Shown here one piece after another: positions 28,401 through 36,307 of a stretch of 64,000 nt of DNA. Source of the stretch: Lacunisphaera limnophila (lineage in GTDB: Bacteria; Verrucomicrobiota; Verrucomicrobiia; Opitutales; Opitutaceae); assembly GCF_001746835.1 (NCBI RefSeq), contig NZ_CP016094.1:1550001-1614000 (forward strand), in the 5' to 3' direction. Within the stretch, counting starts at the first letter, position 1, and every line of letters starts with the position of its first letter. The notes beneath the pieces are model-generated. The model made no database searches. It was not told where the DNA came from and worked only from the letters and a program-made list of their open reading frames with translations. The position numbers were made by a program, and so were the translations under genes.

Positions 28401-29396
28401 TCACGGGACCGGGACGTAGTCGTCGGGGGAGAAGGCGAGGGTGCTGACGGCGTAGAATTCCAGGGCGGTGTCGGGGGCGGCGGTGATGGCGTGGCGGACC
28501 GCGGGGGCGAGGAAGACGATCGAGCCGGGCTCGACGGGGGAGGTGACGTCGCCGACGACCACCGTGCCGCGGCCCTTGATCACCAGAAAGTATTCCTCGC
28601 CGGTCTTCATGTAGCTCATCCCCGTCGTCTTGCCGGGGGCGAGGGCGAAGTGGGCGACGCTGGTGCGGCCAGTCTTGGCGTGGCCCACGAGGCCGACAAG
28701 CTCGCGCAGCTCGACGCCGGGGCTGACGCTGATCGGGGCCACCGCCGTGGGCAGGAAGACAGTGGGGTTGGCCGTCATCGTCGCCGCGGGCGCGGGCGCA
28801 GCCGGCTTGGTGACGAACTCCGCGCGCGTCAGCTCGTCGATGAGGGTAGCCGCGGCGGGGTACTGTTTCTGCAGGTCGTCCCGGTAACCCGGCTCGTAGT
28901 CGGCGTAGTCAAAGCCCGGCGCCATGGTGCAGCCGAAGAAGGCGTAGCCCGCGGGCGTGGCCTTGACGGGCCGCGCGCCCATCCAGGTGCCGGCCAGGAC
29001 GGTGTATTGCGGCTGCTGCCCGGCGAGCGGGTCGGAGCCGAGCGTGACCACCTCGCTGCGGCCGTCGGGGTGGAGCAGGAGGAGCTCGATCGGGTCGCCC
29101 TGGTAGAAATGCCAGATTTCGTCCGTGAGCAGCCGGTGCATGGCCGAGAAATCCTCGCGGGTGACGAGCGCGTAGATCGACGTCCCCACGAGGCGCGGCG
29201 CGCCGTAACGGGGCGGCAGGGCGGCGGCGGGGATGCGTTCGGTGCTGTTGTACGTGACCTTGAACCAGGCGCCCTCGCCCGGGATCTTCTCCATGCCGTA
29301 GTGCGAAATCAGCCCTGCGGCCGGCCCAACGGGTTCGGCGAGGGCGGGGAGGATGGAGGCGGCGGCGAGGAGCGTGGCGAGGAGGGAGGGGCGCAT
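28401..29396 (-). CDS. Exported DUF985 cupin fused to a second cupin domain
   Basis: A 331-residue protein with a signal peptide (MRPSLLATLLAAASILPALA). Residues about 28-170 match the DUF985 cupin: GLISHYGMEKIPGEGAWFK, PRLVGTSIYALVTREDFSAMHRL, DEIWHFYQGDPIELLLL, VLAGTWMGARP, FFGCTMAPGFDYADYEPG. Residues about 220-331 are a small cupin_2 barrel (PGKTTGMSYMKTGEEYFLVIKGRGTVVVGD, VFLAPAVRHAITA) with candidate metal-binding Glu and His. Each domain is known alone; the exported fusion is unusual. Substrate unknown. It stands alone, with heptamer repeats upstream. Confidence 0.8.
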   Translation of the reverse strand: MRPSLLATLLAAASILPALAEPVGPAAGLISHYGMEKIPGEGAWFKVTYNSTERIPAAALPPRYGAPRLVGTSIYALVTREDFSAMHRLLTDEIWHFYQGDPIELLLLHPDGRSEVVTLGSDPLAGQQPQYTVLAGTWMGARPVKATPAGYAFFGCTMAPGFDYADYEPGYRDDLQKQYPAAATLIDELTRAEFVTKPAAPAPAATMTANPTVFLPTAVAPISVSPGVELRELVGLVGHAKTGRTSVAHFALAPGKTTGMSYMKTGEEYFLVIKGRGTVVVGDVTSPVEPGSIVFLAPAVRHAITAAPDTALEFYAVSTLAFSPDDYVPVP

Positions 29397-29736
29397 GGGG
29401 GATTGGGAAAGTAGCGAGGAGCGGGTAGCGGGTAGTGAGTAGGGGCGGAGGGCGGACGGCAGACGGCAGACGGCAGACGGCAGACGGCAGACGGCAGACG
29501 GCAGCCGGCAGGCGATCAGCAAAGCATATGCCAAGGGGGGCGACCTTGCTTCCGGGGCCCTATCCTTCCGATTGTCTCTGGGTGTTGTGCCCAAAGCCGT
29601 TTGGAATGGATCCTATTTCAAGCTCTTGGTGCCTTTGTCCGACTTTGCGCCTCGGCGACTTTGCGTGATACACGGCTCGGCATTTTCCGTCGGTTTGGAG
29701 GGTTGCGAACGGGCGGGCGGCTGTAAGGTTTGATCG
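29397..29736. repeat. Spacer with (GGCAGAC)n tandem repeat
   Basis: A 340-bp spacer. It begins with AGCGGGTAGCGGGTAGTGAGTAGGGG, an inverted form of the (CTACCCG)n runs near 19 kb. It then holds about seven tandem copies of GGCAGAC at 29458-29506. Words of the GCAAAG family (GACTTTGCGCCTCGGCGACTTTGCGTGAT) lie near 29641-29669. No gene is visible in it. Confidence 0.75.
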
Positions 29737-30504
29737 ATGAATCGCATGTCCCGGGCGGTCGCCGTCCTGCTGGTGCTCAATGTCGTGGTGTTTGGCGCGA
29801 GCCTGCTCGGCGCGGGGTGGCGCGAGCAGATCGTGGCCGCGGGCGCGTTTTGGTTTCCGGGCAACGAGAACTTCCAGCTCTGGCAGGCGGTGACCTACAT
29901 GTTCCTGCATGCGGACATGGGGCACATTTTCTTCAACATGTTCGCGCTGGTTTCCTTCGGCACGGTCCTGGAGCGGGAATGGGGCGCCGGCCGGTTTCTG
30001 GTCTTCTATTTCCTGTGCGGCGTGGGTGCGGGGCTCATCCAGACGGGTTTTAATTGGTATGAATACAACGGGCTGTACGCCCAGCTCGTGGCGGCCGGGA
30101 TGTCGCCGGAGAAAGTCGCCACGCTGATGACCACGGGCCGGGGCATCCTGCCCGGGGATGCCGCCAGCCAGGCGGTGGCCAAGGAGCTTTACCTGCTGTT
30201 CCACGGCCGGATGGTCGGCGCGTCGGGGGCGGTGTACGGCCTGTTGGTGGCGTTCGGGTGTCTCTTCCCCAACGCGAAGCTCGCCCAGATTTTTGTGCCC
30301 GTGCCGGTGGCGGCGAAGTTCTTTGTGCCGGGTCTGCTCGCCCTGGACCTGCTGTCGGGGGTCACGGGCTTTTCGCTCTTCGGCGCCGGCGTGGCGCACT
30401 ACGCCCACCTCGGCGGCGCGGCGATCGGCTTCCTGCTCATGCTCCTGTGGCGGAACCGTCGCCCGGGCATGGCGCCGCGCTGGGGCGAGGACCGGCCGGT
30501 TTGA
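29737..30504 (+). CDS. Rhomboid family intramembrane serine protease
   Basis: A 255-residue membrane protein with about six transmembrane segments. Rhomboid hallmarks are present: FLHADMGHIFFNMFAL at 56-71 (His58 and Asn67), the catalytic Ser163 in GASGAVYG (161-168), and His224 in HYAHLGG, forming the Ser-His dyad. An insertion between the second and third helices (about 104-155) is longer than in minimal rhomboids. It cleaves transmembrane substrates, which cannot be named from sequence. It is convergent with the MFS gene, 33 bp apart. Confidence 0.92.
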   Translation: MNRMSRAVAVLLVLNVVVFGASLLGAGWREQIVAAGAFWFPGNENFQLWQAVTYMFLHADMGHIFFNMFALVSFGTVLEREWGAGRFLVFYFLCGVGAGLIQTGFNWYEYNGLYAQLVAAGMSPEKVATLMTTGRGILPGDAASQAVAKELYLLFHGRMVGASGAVYGLLVAFGCLFPNAKLAQIFVPVPVAAKFFVPGLLALDLLSGVTGFSLFGAGVAHYAHLGGAAIGFLLMLLWRNRRPGMAPRWGEDRPV

Positions 30505-30537
30505 CAGGGGAGGGTTGACCACCGATGGCGCGATGGC

Positions 30538-31767
30538 TCAGGCGGCTTTCGGCGGCGGGGTGAGGGGCGATACGGCGCCGGTGTCTTTTACGAGGACGCG
30601 GCGGGCGAGGAGGATACTGAGCAGGGCGGCGGCGACGGCAATCCAGCCGAGCCAGTTGAAGTGCAGGAGGTGGCCGTTCGGCTGCTTCACAACGATCCAG
30701 CCGCCGAGCGACGAGCTGACGCCCGACGCCAGGTCGCGCGCGCAACTGCTCAGACTGAGGAAGGCGCCGCGCCGGGATGACGGCACGGCCAGCGTCATGA
30801 TGGCCTGCGCCGGCACGAAGCGGCCGCTGGCGAAGACGAAGAACAGGCCCGTCAGCATCAGGATGGCCCAGACCGGCAGCGGTCCGGCGTTGGCGATGGC
30901 CAGGATGATGAGGGAGGCGATGAGCACCATGAAGGTGAAAACGCGCTGGCGGCCGAGACGGTCCGCGAGCCGGCCGACCCGCGGGGCCGTGAAGACACTC
31001 AAGACGCCGCCGATCATGTAGACCAGGAAGAGGTATTGCTCCGGCAGGGCCAGGTCGCCCACGAGGTGCGGGGACAGGAGCGGGATGATGCTGAAGTGGC
31101 CGAGTACCATCACGCCCATGAAGAGGAGGGCGCGGCCGGCGTTGGCGTCGCGCATCAGTTCGCGGAAGGCCCGGCCCTTGTCGGCCCCGGCCTGCACGTG
31201 GCCGTGCACCGGCGGGACCACGCGGTAGACGAGAACCCACACCGCCGCCCCGACGGCGGCGACGACGAGGAAGGGCATCCGCCAGCCCCAGAGCTGGGCC
31301 AGTTGCAGGCCGACCGGCACGCCGATCGCGGCGGCAACGGCGAACGCGGTCATGACGATGCCAATGCCGGCGGCCCGGCGCTCGGGGGGCACGATGTCGC
31401 TGACGATCGCCAGACAGAGGGAACCGGAGATGCCGCCGAAGGCCCCGCCAATCGCCCGGGCGAGGAGGAGGGTGTGAGCGTTGGTCGCGAGGCCGCAGAG
31501 CAGAGTTGCGACGGTGAAGCCGGCGTAGACCCAAAGCAGGAGCGTGCGCCGGTCAAAGCGGTCGATGAAGGGGGCGCCCAACAGGCCGACAACGCCCGCC
31601 GCGATGGAGTAGGCGGCCACCAAAGCGCTGAACTGTCCCGCGCCCAGGTCGAGCTCGCGCATCAGCTGCGGCGCGAGCGGCATCATGACCATGAAGTCCA
31701 TGATGTGGGTGAACTGGATCGCCGCCAGGACCAGCAGGATCAGGCGTTCGGAAGGCACGCGTGGCAT
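30538..31767 (-). CDS. MFS transporter, drug/sugar efflux type
   Basis: A 409-residue protein with 12 predicted transmembrane helices. The N-terminal half carries the MFS loop motif APFIDRFDRRTLLLW between helices 2 and 3 and the RAIGGAFGGISGSLCLAIVSDIVPPERRAAGIG segment with motif C-like glycines, typical of the AraJ/Bcr-type exporters. The ATG at 31767 is preferred to a GTG nine bases upstream. A C-terminal basic tail is absent. The transported compound is unknown. No regulator is adjacent, and the upstream spacer is filled with repeats. Confidence 0.85.
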   Translation of the reverse strand: MPRVPSERLILLVLAAIQFTHIMDFMVMMPLAPQLMRELDLGAGQFSALVAAYSIAAGVVGLLGAPFIDRFDRRTLLLWVYAGFTVATLLCGLATNAHTLLLARAIGGAFGGISGSLCLAIVSDIVPPERRAAGIGIVMTAFAVAAAIGVPVGLQLAQLWGWRMPFLVVAAVGAAVWVLVYRVVPPVHGHVQAGADKGRAFRELMRDANAGRALLFMGVMVLGHFSIIPLLSPHLVGDLALPEQYLFLVYMIGGVLSVFTAPRVGRLADRLGRQRVFTFMVLIASLIILAIANAGPLPVWAILMLTGLFFVFASGRFVPAQAIMTLAVPSSRRGAFLSLSSCARDLASGVSSSLGGWIVVKQPNGHLLHFNWLGWIAVAAALLSILLARRVLVKDTGAVSPLTPPPKAA

Positions 31768-32109
31768 TGGGGGCACTATTCAGGTCTTCCCGGGCGGGGC
31801 AACTGCGGGAATGGGCATCGCCTCAGTTGGGGGACCGGTACAGTTGAACACCGGGACACGAAGGTGTCCGATCTTTTGGCCACGGATTCCACGGATGAAA
31901 TGCCCCGGATTTTTTGCCGCAAAAAGGCGCAAGGTCCGACGGCGAAAGGTGCTCTCAAGGCGCCTATAGGCGCGCGGGCTATGTCCGGCTGCCAGGCAAA
32001 ACGATCTTTGTGCCTCTTTGCGGCTAACCTACCTTGGTTAATCCGTGCCCACCTGTGCAATCCGTGGTTAACCCTCTCCGGTTCCCTTCGTGACTTCGTG
32101 GTGAATCCG
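31768..32109. repeat. Spacer with several nested inverted repeat words
   Basis: This 342-bp spacer includes TTTTGGCCACGGATTCCACGGATGAA (31875-31900), GCCGCAAAAAGGCGCAAGG (31915-31933), a CAAGGCGCCTATAGGCGC dyad near 31957-31972, TTGTGCCTCTTTGCGGC (32008-32025), and GGTTAATCCGTGCCCACCTG...CAATCCGTGGTTAACC near 32035-32073. Several word families are nested in one place. No gene is seen. Confidence 0.65.
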
Positions 32110-32787
32110 TCAGAGATCCGCGGTTGTCACCGTTTGCTCACGGGATTGTTCGCAGCGTTTCTTGGACAGTTCGACGCCGAGGGCGTCGAGACCGAGCGCG
32201 TTGGCCACGGCGGGGACCGTGCCGACGCCACAGAAGGGGTCGAAAATGAGTTGGGCGCCGACCTGGTCGCGGGCGAAACGGACGGCGTGGGCGGCGGCGC
32301 GGACGCCCATGGCGCGGATCCAGAGGCTGCGGCCGGCGTCGGAAATGACGTCGGGGATCAGCAGGATGTCGGGGCACACCATCGCCCGGGAGACGGCGAT
32401 GAGGTGCGTGTAGCCGGGCCGGCCGTGCGTGAGCATGCCGGGCGGACGGCGGCAGACGACCTTGTGGAAGAGCACGCGGGCGCCGGCGTCCTCGGCGGCG
32501 CGGATGACCAGCGCGCCCTTGTCGATCCAGATACCGTCGCGCTTGATGTCGGATTGGAAGAACAGCGCCGCGCTGTCGTCGGGCACGGCGTCCACCACGA
32601 GGCGCACGGCGTCCAGGAACCACTCGCGCCAGACGGGGAGGGTGCGGCCGATCTCGGACACATCGGGCACCGATGTCACGGCGCAGGCCCGGTCGATCCG
32701 GCCGCGGGCCTTCATCCAGGCAATGGCATCCGCGCAGACGATCTCGCGCCGGGGCGCAGGTGGGAGGGAGGCATCAGTGGCGGGCAT
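32110..32787 (-). CDS. SAM-dependent methyltransferase-like protein (DNA N4/N6 or TRM11-like)
   Basis: A 225-residue protein whose C-terminal FDPFCGVGTVPAVANALGLDALGVELSKKRCEQ is a circularly permuted-type motif I of Rossmann methyltransferases (DPF.G.GT). The expected catalytic (D/N/S)PP(Y/F) motif IV is not obvious; the corresponding place near residues 38-46 reads SVPDVSEIG. Members with this arrangement include DNA N4/N6 methylases and RNA methylases, so the substrate is open. A DNA-specificity domain is not visible. The gene stands alone, and no restriction gene is adjacent. A catalytic or a degenerate enzyme are both possible. Confidence 0.65.
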   Translation of the reverse strand: MPATDASLPPAPRREIVCADAIAWMKARGRIDRACAVTSVPDVSEIGRTLPVWREWFLDAVRLVVDAVPDDSAALFFQSDIKRDGIWIDKGALVIRAAEDAGARVLFHKVVCRRPPGMLTHGRPGYTHLIAVSRAMVCPDILLIPDVISDAGRSLWIRAMGVRAAAHAVRFARDQVGAQLIFDPFCGVGTVPAVANALGLDALGVELSKKRCEQSREQTVTTADL

Positions 32788-32796
32788 GCTCGGAGA

Positions 32797-32915
32797 GGAA
32801 TTTTGAAAACTGAAAATCTTGAAATCCTAAATCGTGGAAATGGAGACCCCGGGATGCTGAAATTTTCAGTTTTTCGATGCCCGATTCTCAGTTTTCAAGA
32901 TTTCCGGTCAGTCGC
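32797..32915. repeat. Intergenic repeat, AACTGAAAATC / TTTCAAGAT family
   Basis: TTTTGAAAACTGAAAATCTTGAAATCC at 32802-32828 and the inverse AATTTTCAGTTTTTCG, CCCGATTCTCAGTTTTCAAGATTTCC at 32861-32907 form an imperfect long inverted repeat. It resembles the elements upstream of rhaD, rhaB, the RhaM-like gene and the ABC permease gene. Confidence 0.75.
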
Positions 32916-32919
32916 GGGC

Positions 32920-33417
32920 TCAGAGCGGCTTGGTCAGGAAGATCGCTTCGCCGGCGCCGGGTTGGAGGGAGTAGCGCCTGAAACCGGCGGCGGTGTAGGT
33001 CTTCAGGGCGTGCTGGTTCTGGTCCAGGACCTCGAGGGTCAGCTTGCAGCAGCCGAGTTCACGGGCGTGGGCCTCGACGGCGGCCAGCAGGCGGCGGCCG
33101 ATGCCGCGGCAGCGGTGGGTCGGGACGATGCAGACGTCATGCAGGTTCACCAGCGGCTTGGCGGCGAAGGTCGAGAAACCCAGGAAACAAACGGCCACGC
33201 CAACGGGGGTGTCGCCCTCGTAGGCGAGGAAGACGAGCGTGGTAGGGTGGGCGCGCAGGCCGGGGATGAGGCGCGCGCTGACATCGGGGGCGAGCGGGGC
33301 GCCGTCGCCCATCGGGTCGCGCGAGTAGGCGTCGACCATGGCCAGCACGGCGGCCTGATGCTCGGGTCGGTCCAGGTCGGCAAGGAGGGTGCGGATCGCG
33401 GGGGTGGGAGACGTCAT
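32920..33417 (-). CDS. GNAT family N-acetyltransferase
   Basis: A 165-residue acetyltransferase. The start at 33417 (CCCCCATG) yields MTSPTPAIRTLLADL. The acetyl-CoA pyrophosphate-binding motif A is visible as LHDVCIVPTHRCRGIGRRLLAAVEAHARELG, with R/Q-x-x-G-x-G/A equivalents in RCRGIGR. Motif B is LTLEVLDQNQHALKTYTAAGFRRY. The substrate, which may be an amino group on a small molecule or protein, cannot be named. It follows the methyltransferase-like gene on the same strand across a repeat. Confidence in the family is high. Confidence 0.88.
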   Translation of the reverse strand: MTSPTPAIRTLLADLDRPEHQAAVLAMVDAYSRDPMGDGAPLAPDVSARLIPGLRAHPTTLVFLAYEGDTPVGVAVCFLGFSTFAAKPLVNLHDVCIVPTHRCRGIGRRLLAAVEAHARELGCCKLTLEVLDQNQHALKTYTAAGFRRYSLQPGAGEAIFLTKPL

Positions 33418-33545
33418 GGGGGTGAGCCAAGCGCGGCACGGAGCGGAGGTCGACGCCGAAGCCTTAGGGGAGCCGGTGCAGTGGGGGCTGCGGGGGGAGG
33501 GGACAGACGGGCGAGGAGGTGGCGGGAGGGTGCTTGCACCCGATC

Positions 33546-33590
33546 CCAAGCAGTCGCGAGCGAGCTCGCTCCCACCAGGATACGGCCTGA
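33546..33590. repeat. REP-like GC-rich palindrome
   Basis: CAAGCAGTCGCGAGCGAGCTCGCTCCCACC contains the dyad GAGCGAGCTCGCTC (33561-33574), of the kind known in REP elements of other Proteobacteria. It is a single copy here, located just downstream of the CheY-like gene end. Confidence 0.5.
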
Positions 33591-33605
33591 TCTGGCCGGG
33601 GATCC

Positions 33606-34001
33606 TTACTTCTTCTCCCAGGTGTCGGCGTGGGCCTTTAGGATCTTCTCGATGAGCTTGGCGGGCGGGGTGGTGTGCTTTTGCACGATCTCTGTGACAC
33701 CGGCGAGGGCGGCCTGCTCGATCATCTCGAGGTTGCCGCCGGAGGTGAAAACGAGGATGGGGATGTGTTTCGTGTAGTCGGCCTCGCGCACGGCGCGGAT
33801 CAGGTCCACGCCGTTGAAGCCGGGCATCATCAGGTCGGTGACGATCACATCGACCTTCTTGTCCTCGAGCACCTTGGCCGCCTCCTCGGGCGAGCCGACG
33901 ACATGGGTGGGGATGCCAGCCATTGCCAAGCCGGTGGTGAACACCTTGCGGGTCGTCGGGTCGTCATCGATGAACAGGACGGTGGGCTTGGGGTGGTTCA
34001 T
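33606..34001 (-). CDS. Stand-alone response regulator receiver protein, CheY-like
   Basis: A 131-residue single-domain receiver. The acidic pocket is FIDDDPTTRK near 10-19, and the phospho-acceptor Asp is in VIVTDLMMPGFNG near 54-66. The switch Thr lies in LVFTSGGN and the conserved Lys in IVQKHTTPPAKL. The start at 34001 (MNHPKPTVLFIDDD) is chosen because the receiver fold begins there. No output domain is present and no histidine kinase is adjacent, so it may act by protein-protein contact with an unlinked partner. Confidence 0.88.
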   Translation of the reverse strand: MNHPKPTVLFIDDDPTTRKVFTTGLAMAGIPTHVVGSPEEAAKVLEDKKVDVIVTDLMMPGFNGVDLIRAVREADYTKHIPILVFTSGGNLEMIEQAALAGVTEIVQKHTTPPAKLIEKILKAHADTWEKK

Positions 34002-34136
34002 GGGCGGGGCGCAGCGCCAGACGTGCGGCGGAAATGAATAGGTGCGGGAGAATCGCGCCACTCGCAACCGTCATTTTGGCCGGGGCGCAATCAGGGCGCG
34101 GACGAGCCACGCTCCTACACCGCTATAAAGTCCGGC

Positions 34137-35153
34137 CTAGCTGACCTCGATCATCGCCTTGAGGACGGCGGGGTTGCCGGCGATGTCGCGGGGGAACACG
34201 GTCGGCGTCTCGGCCAGCTTGAAGCGGTGGGTGATCCACGGGCGGGTGTCTACCTTCCCTTCCTCGACGAGGCGGATGACCTCGCGGAAGGTGGCAGGCA
34301 GGGCGTTGCGGCTGCCCATGACCGTGAGCTCGCGGCGGTGAAAGTTGGGGTCGTTGAAGGTGACGTCGCCCTGAAAAAGGCCGACGAACACGATGCGCCC
34401 GCCGTGGGCCGGGAGGTCGAAGCAGCCCATCATCGAGCCGGGATTGCCGGTGGCGTCGATCACGACGGTCGGTAGGTCGCCGCCGCCGATGGTTTTCAGG
34501 TCCGCGACGGCGGTGGCGCCGGGCTTGAGCGTGTGGGTCACCCCGAGTTGTTGGCGGCAGAAGTCGAGGCGGGTGTCGCTCACATCCATCACGGCGAGGG
34601 TGGCACCGGTGACCTTGGCGAACTGGATCACGCTGAGACCGATCGGACCTGCGCCGATGACGAGGATGAAGTCGTCCGCGGTAGGCGCAGCGCGCTCGAC
34701 GGCGTGCGCGCCGATGCCGAGGGTCTCGACGAGGGCCAGCTGCTCGTAGTCGAGGCGGGTGGACGGGTGGAGCTTGCGCGCAGGGACACGGAGGAGCGGA
34801 CGCATGCCGCCGTCGACGTGCACGCCCATGACCTGGAGCGCGGCGCAGCAGTTGGGCTTGCCGCGGCGGCAGGCGATGCAGGTGCCGCAGTTCAGATACG
34901 GCTCGACCGAGCAGCGGTCCCCGGCGCGGAGGCCGTGCGGGGTGTCACCGGGGTCGATCACCTCGACGCCCAGCTCGTGGCCGAGCACGCGCGGGTAGGT
35001 GAAGAACGGCTGTTTGCCCGCGAAGGCGTGCAGGTCGGTGCCGCAGACGCCGAGGCGGTGCACCCGCACGAGGGCGGTGCCGGGTGACGGGGTCGGCTCG
35101 GGGCGGTCGGCGGCGCTGAATTGGCCGGGTTGGTCGAGGGTGATTGTGAGCAT
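34137..35153 (-). CDS. Zinc-dependent alcohol/polyol dehydrogenase
   Basis: A 338-residue medium-chain dehydrogenase. Catalytic zinc ligands lie in VCGTDLHAF near 36-44 and GHELGVEV near 57-64. The four structural-zinc cysteines are in LNCGTCIACRRGKPNCC. The NAD(P)-binding motif is VIGAGPIGLSVIQFAK. It belongs to the sorbitol/threonine dehydrogenase-like group. It lies next to the AraC regulator and the fucose genes on the opposite strand, so a role in oxidising L-fucose, L-galactose or an aldehyde product such as lactaldehyde is plausible but not shown. The start lies in a CCCCCATG context. Confidence 0.85.
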   Translation of the reverse strand: MLTITLDQPGQFSAADRPEPTPSPGTALVRVHRLGVCGTDLHAFAGKQPFFTYPRVLGHELGVEVIDPGDTPHGLRAGDRCSVEPYLNCGTCIACRRGKPNCCAALQVMGVHVDGGMRPLLRVPARKLHPSTRLDYEQLALVETLGIGAHAVERAAPTADDFILVIGAGPIGLSVIQFAKVTGATLAVMDVSDTRLDFCRQQLGVTHTLKPGATAVADLKTIGGGDLPTVVIDATGNPGSMMGCFDLPAHGGRIVFVGLFQGDVTFNDPNFHRRELTVMGSRNALPATFREVIRLVEEGKVDTRPWITHRFKLAETPTVFPRDIAGNPAVLKAMIEVS

Positions 35154-35159
35154 GGGGGA

Positions 35160-35267
35160 AGGATTTTTACCGCGGATAGTGCGGATAGGCGCGGATGTGG
35201 AAATAGGGCAGAGGAAACCGGGGTTTGGAACTATCCGCGTTCATCCGCGTGATCCGCGGAGAATGTT
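35160..35267. repeat. Inverted repeat of GCGGATA words
   Basis: Left arm TTTTTACCGCGGATAGTGCGGATAGGCGCGGATG (35164-35197) and right arm CTATCCGCGTTCATCCGCGTGATCCGCGG (35231-35259) are inverted copies enclosing about 33 bp. A near-identical element occurs at 55653-55736. It fills the spacer between the two minus-strand genes. Confidence 0.8.
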
Positions 35268-36152
35268 TCATAGGTGCTTGAGGGAGCGTTGGAATTCCTT
35301 GGGGGCGACGTGGTGGACCTTCTTGAAGCAGCGGGAGAAGTGATAGGGGTCGGCGAAGCCCACGTGACCGGCGGCCTCCTTCACCAGGGCGTTGGGATCC
35401 ATGAGGTACTCGGCGGCGAGGGCCATCTTGCGGTGGAGCAGGTACTGGTAGGGGCTGAGACCCTGGTAGCGGCGGAAGAGCCGGCAGAGGTGCGAGGCCT
35501 CGACGCCGACGGCCCGGGTGATGTCGCCCAGGGTGGCGAGGGTGGCGGCCTGGCCCTCGATCGCTCCCTTGCAGCGGAGGAAGGTCTCCTCGGCGGCGGC
35601 GCCGGTCCGGCCGGCGACGCCCGCCAGTTCCTCGACCTTGAGCAGCAGCACCTCGACCAGCGCCGCGCAGATCCGCCCGGCCGTGGCCCGGTGGTGGCTG
35701 CCCTCGCGGATGAGATCCTCCCACACGCGCTGTACCTCGGGGAACATCGCCAGGTGGACGGTCCCTCCGGCGCGCAGGCCGGCGGCGCGCACTCGCGTCG
35801 TAGCGCGCTTGCCGGTGAGGCAGAGGAAATACTTGGCCATCGGCCGGGCCGGGTCGGTGCGGATCTCCAGGCGCGTGGTGGCGTCGTAGTGGAAGAGGCT
35901 GCCGGCGCGCAGGGCATGCTCGGTGCCGTTCAGCCGCGTGGTGCCCTCGCCGGCCACGACCAGCTCGAGCGCGCAGAACTCAAACTGCTTCCGCTGGACC
36001 AGGTAGTCCGGGTCGCACTGCTCGAAGCCGCCGTAGGCCGGGATCACACCGGCCCGGCCCGAGTCCGTCAGCTCCAGAAAGAAATACCGCGAACCCGAGA
36101 CCTGGGTGGACAGGACGGCGCCGGGACGGGGCGGGGCGGGGCGGAGGGCCAT
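35268..36152 (-). CDS. AraC-family transcriptional regulator, probably of L-fucose genes
   Basis: A 294-residue regulator. The N-terminal cupin-like ligand-binding domain (FCALELVVAGEGTTRLNGTEHALRAGSLFHYDATTRLEI) is followed by a C-terminal AraC double helix-turn-helix: TLGDITRAVGVEASHLCRLFRRYQGLSPYQYLLHRKMALAAEYL, then VKEAAGHVGFADPYHFSRCFKKVHHVAPKEFQ. The ATG at 36152 with CCCC in front is preferred over one 66 bases upstream. It is divergent from the fucose operon, across a spacer holding a direct repeat (36219-36248). Control of fucose catabolism by a sugar ligand is inferred. Confidence 0.88.
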   Translation of the reverse strand: MALRPAPPRPGAVLSTQVSGSRYFFLELTDSGRAGVIPAYGGFEQCDPDYLVQRKQFEFCALELVVAGEGTTRLNGTEHALRAGSLFHYDATTRLEIRTDPARPMAKYFLCLTGKRATTRVRAAGLRAGGTVHLAMFPEVQRVWEDLIREGSHHRATAGRICAALVEVLLLKVEELAGVAGRTGAAAEETFLRCKGAIEGQAATLATLGDITRAVGVEASHLCRLFRRYQGLSPYQYLLHRKMALAAEYLMDPNALVKEAAGHVGFADPYHFSRCFKKVHHVAPKEFQRSLKHL

Positions 36153-36218
36153 GGGGGCAGTGCTAAGGCCCGGCGCGTTTCCCGCAAGAATATCCATCCC
36201 AATGCCAGATATCTCCAT

Positions 36219-36248
36219 TTGCCCAGAGTAGCCGTGTTGCCCAGATTA
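36219..36248. promoter_or_regulatory. Direct repeat TTGCCCAGANTA, candidate AraC binding site
   Basis: TTGCCCAGAGTA at 36219-36230 and TTGCCCAGATTA at 36237-36248 are 11/12 identical and begin 18 bp apart in the divergent regulator/fucose spacer. AraC-family proteins commonly bind direct repeats of about two helical turns. The location between the AraC gene and the first fucose gene supports an operator. Confidence 0.5.
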
Positions 36249-36307
36249 GTCATCCTGACTGGATGGGCCGGTGGTGTGCCGGCCCGTTACCCCACATCCC
36301 CCTCCTC

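Noticed and set aside
29458-29506. Possible CRISPR array
   Set aside because: The repeats are directly adjacent heptamers without spacers, and there are no cas genes.
31036-33777. A 913-codon open frame on the plus strand
   Set aside because: It crosses the MFS, methyltransferase and GNAT genes and the repeat spacers in antisense; all three have clear protein motifs on the minus strand.
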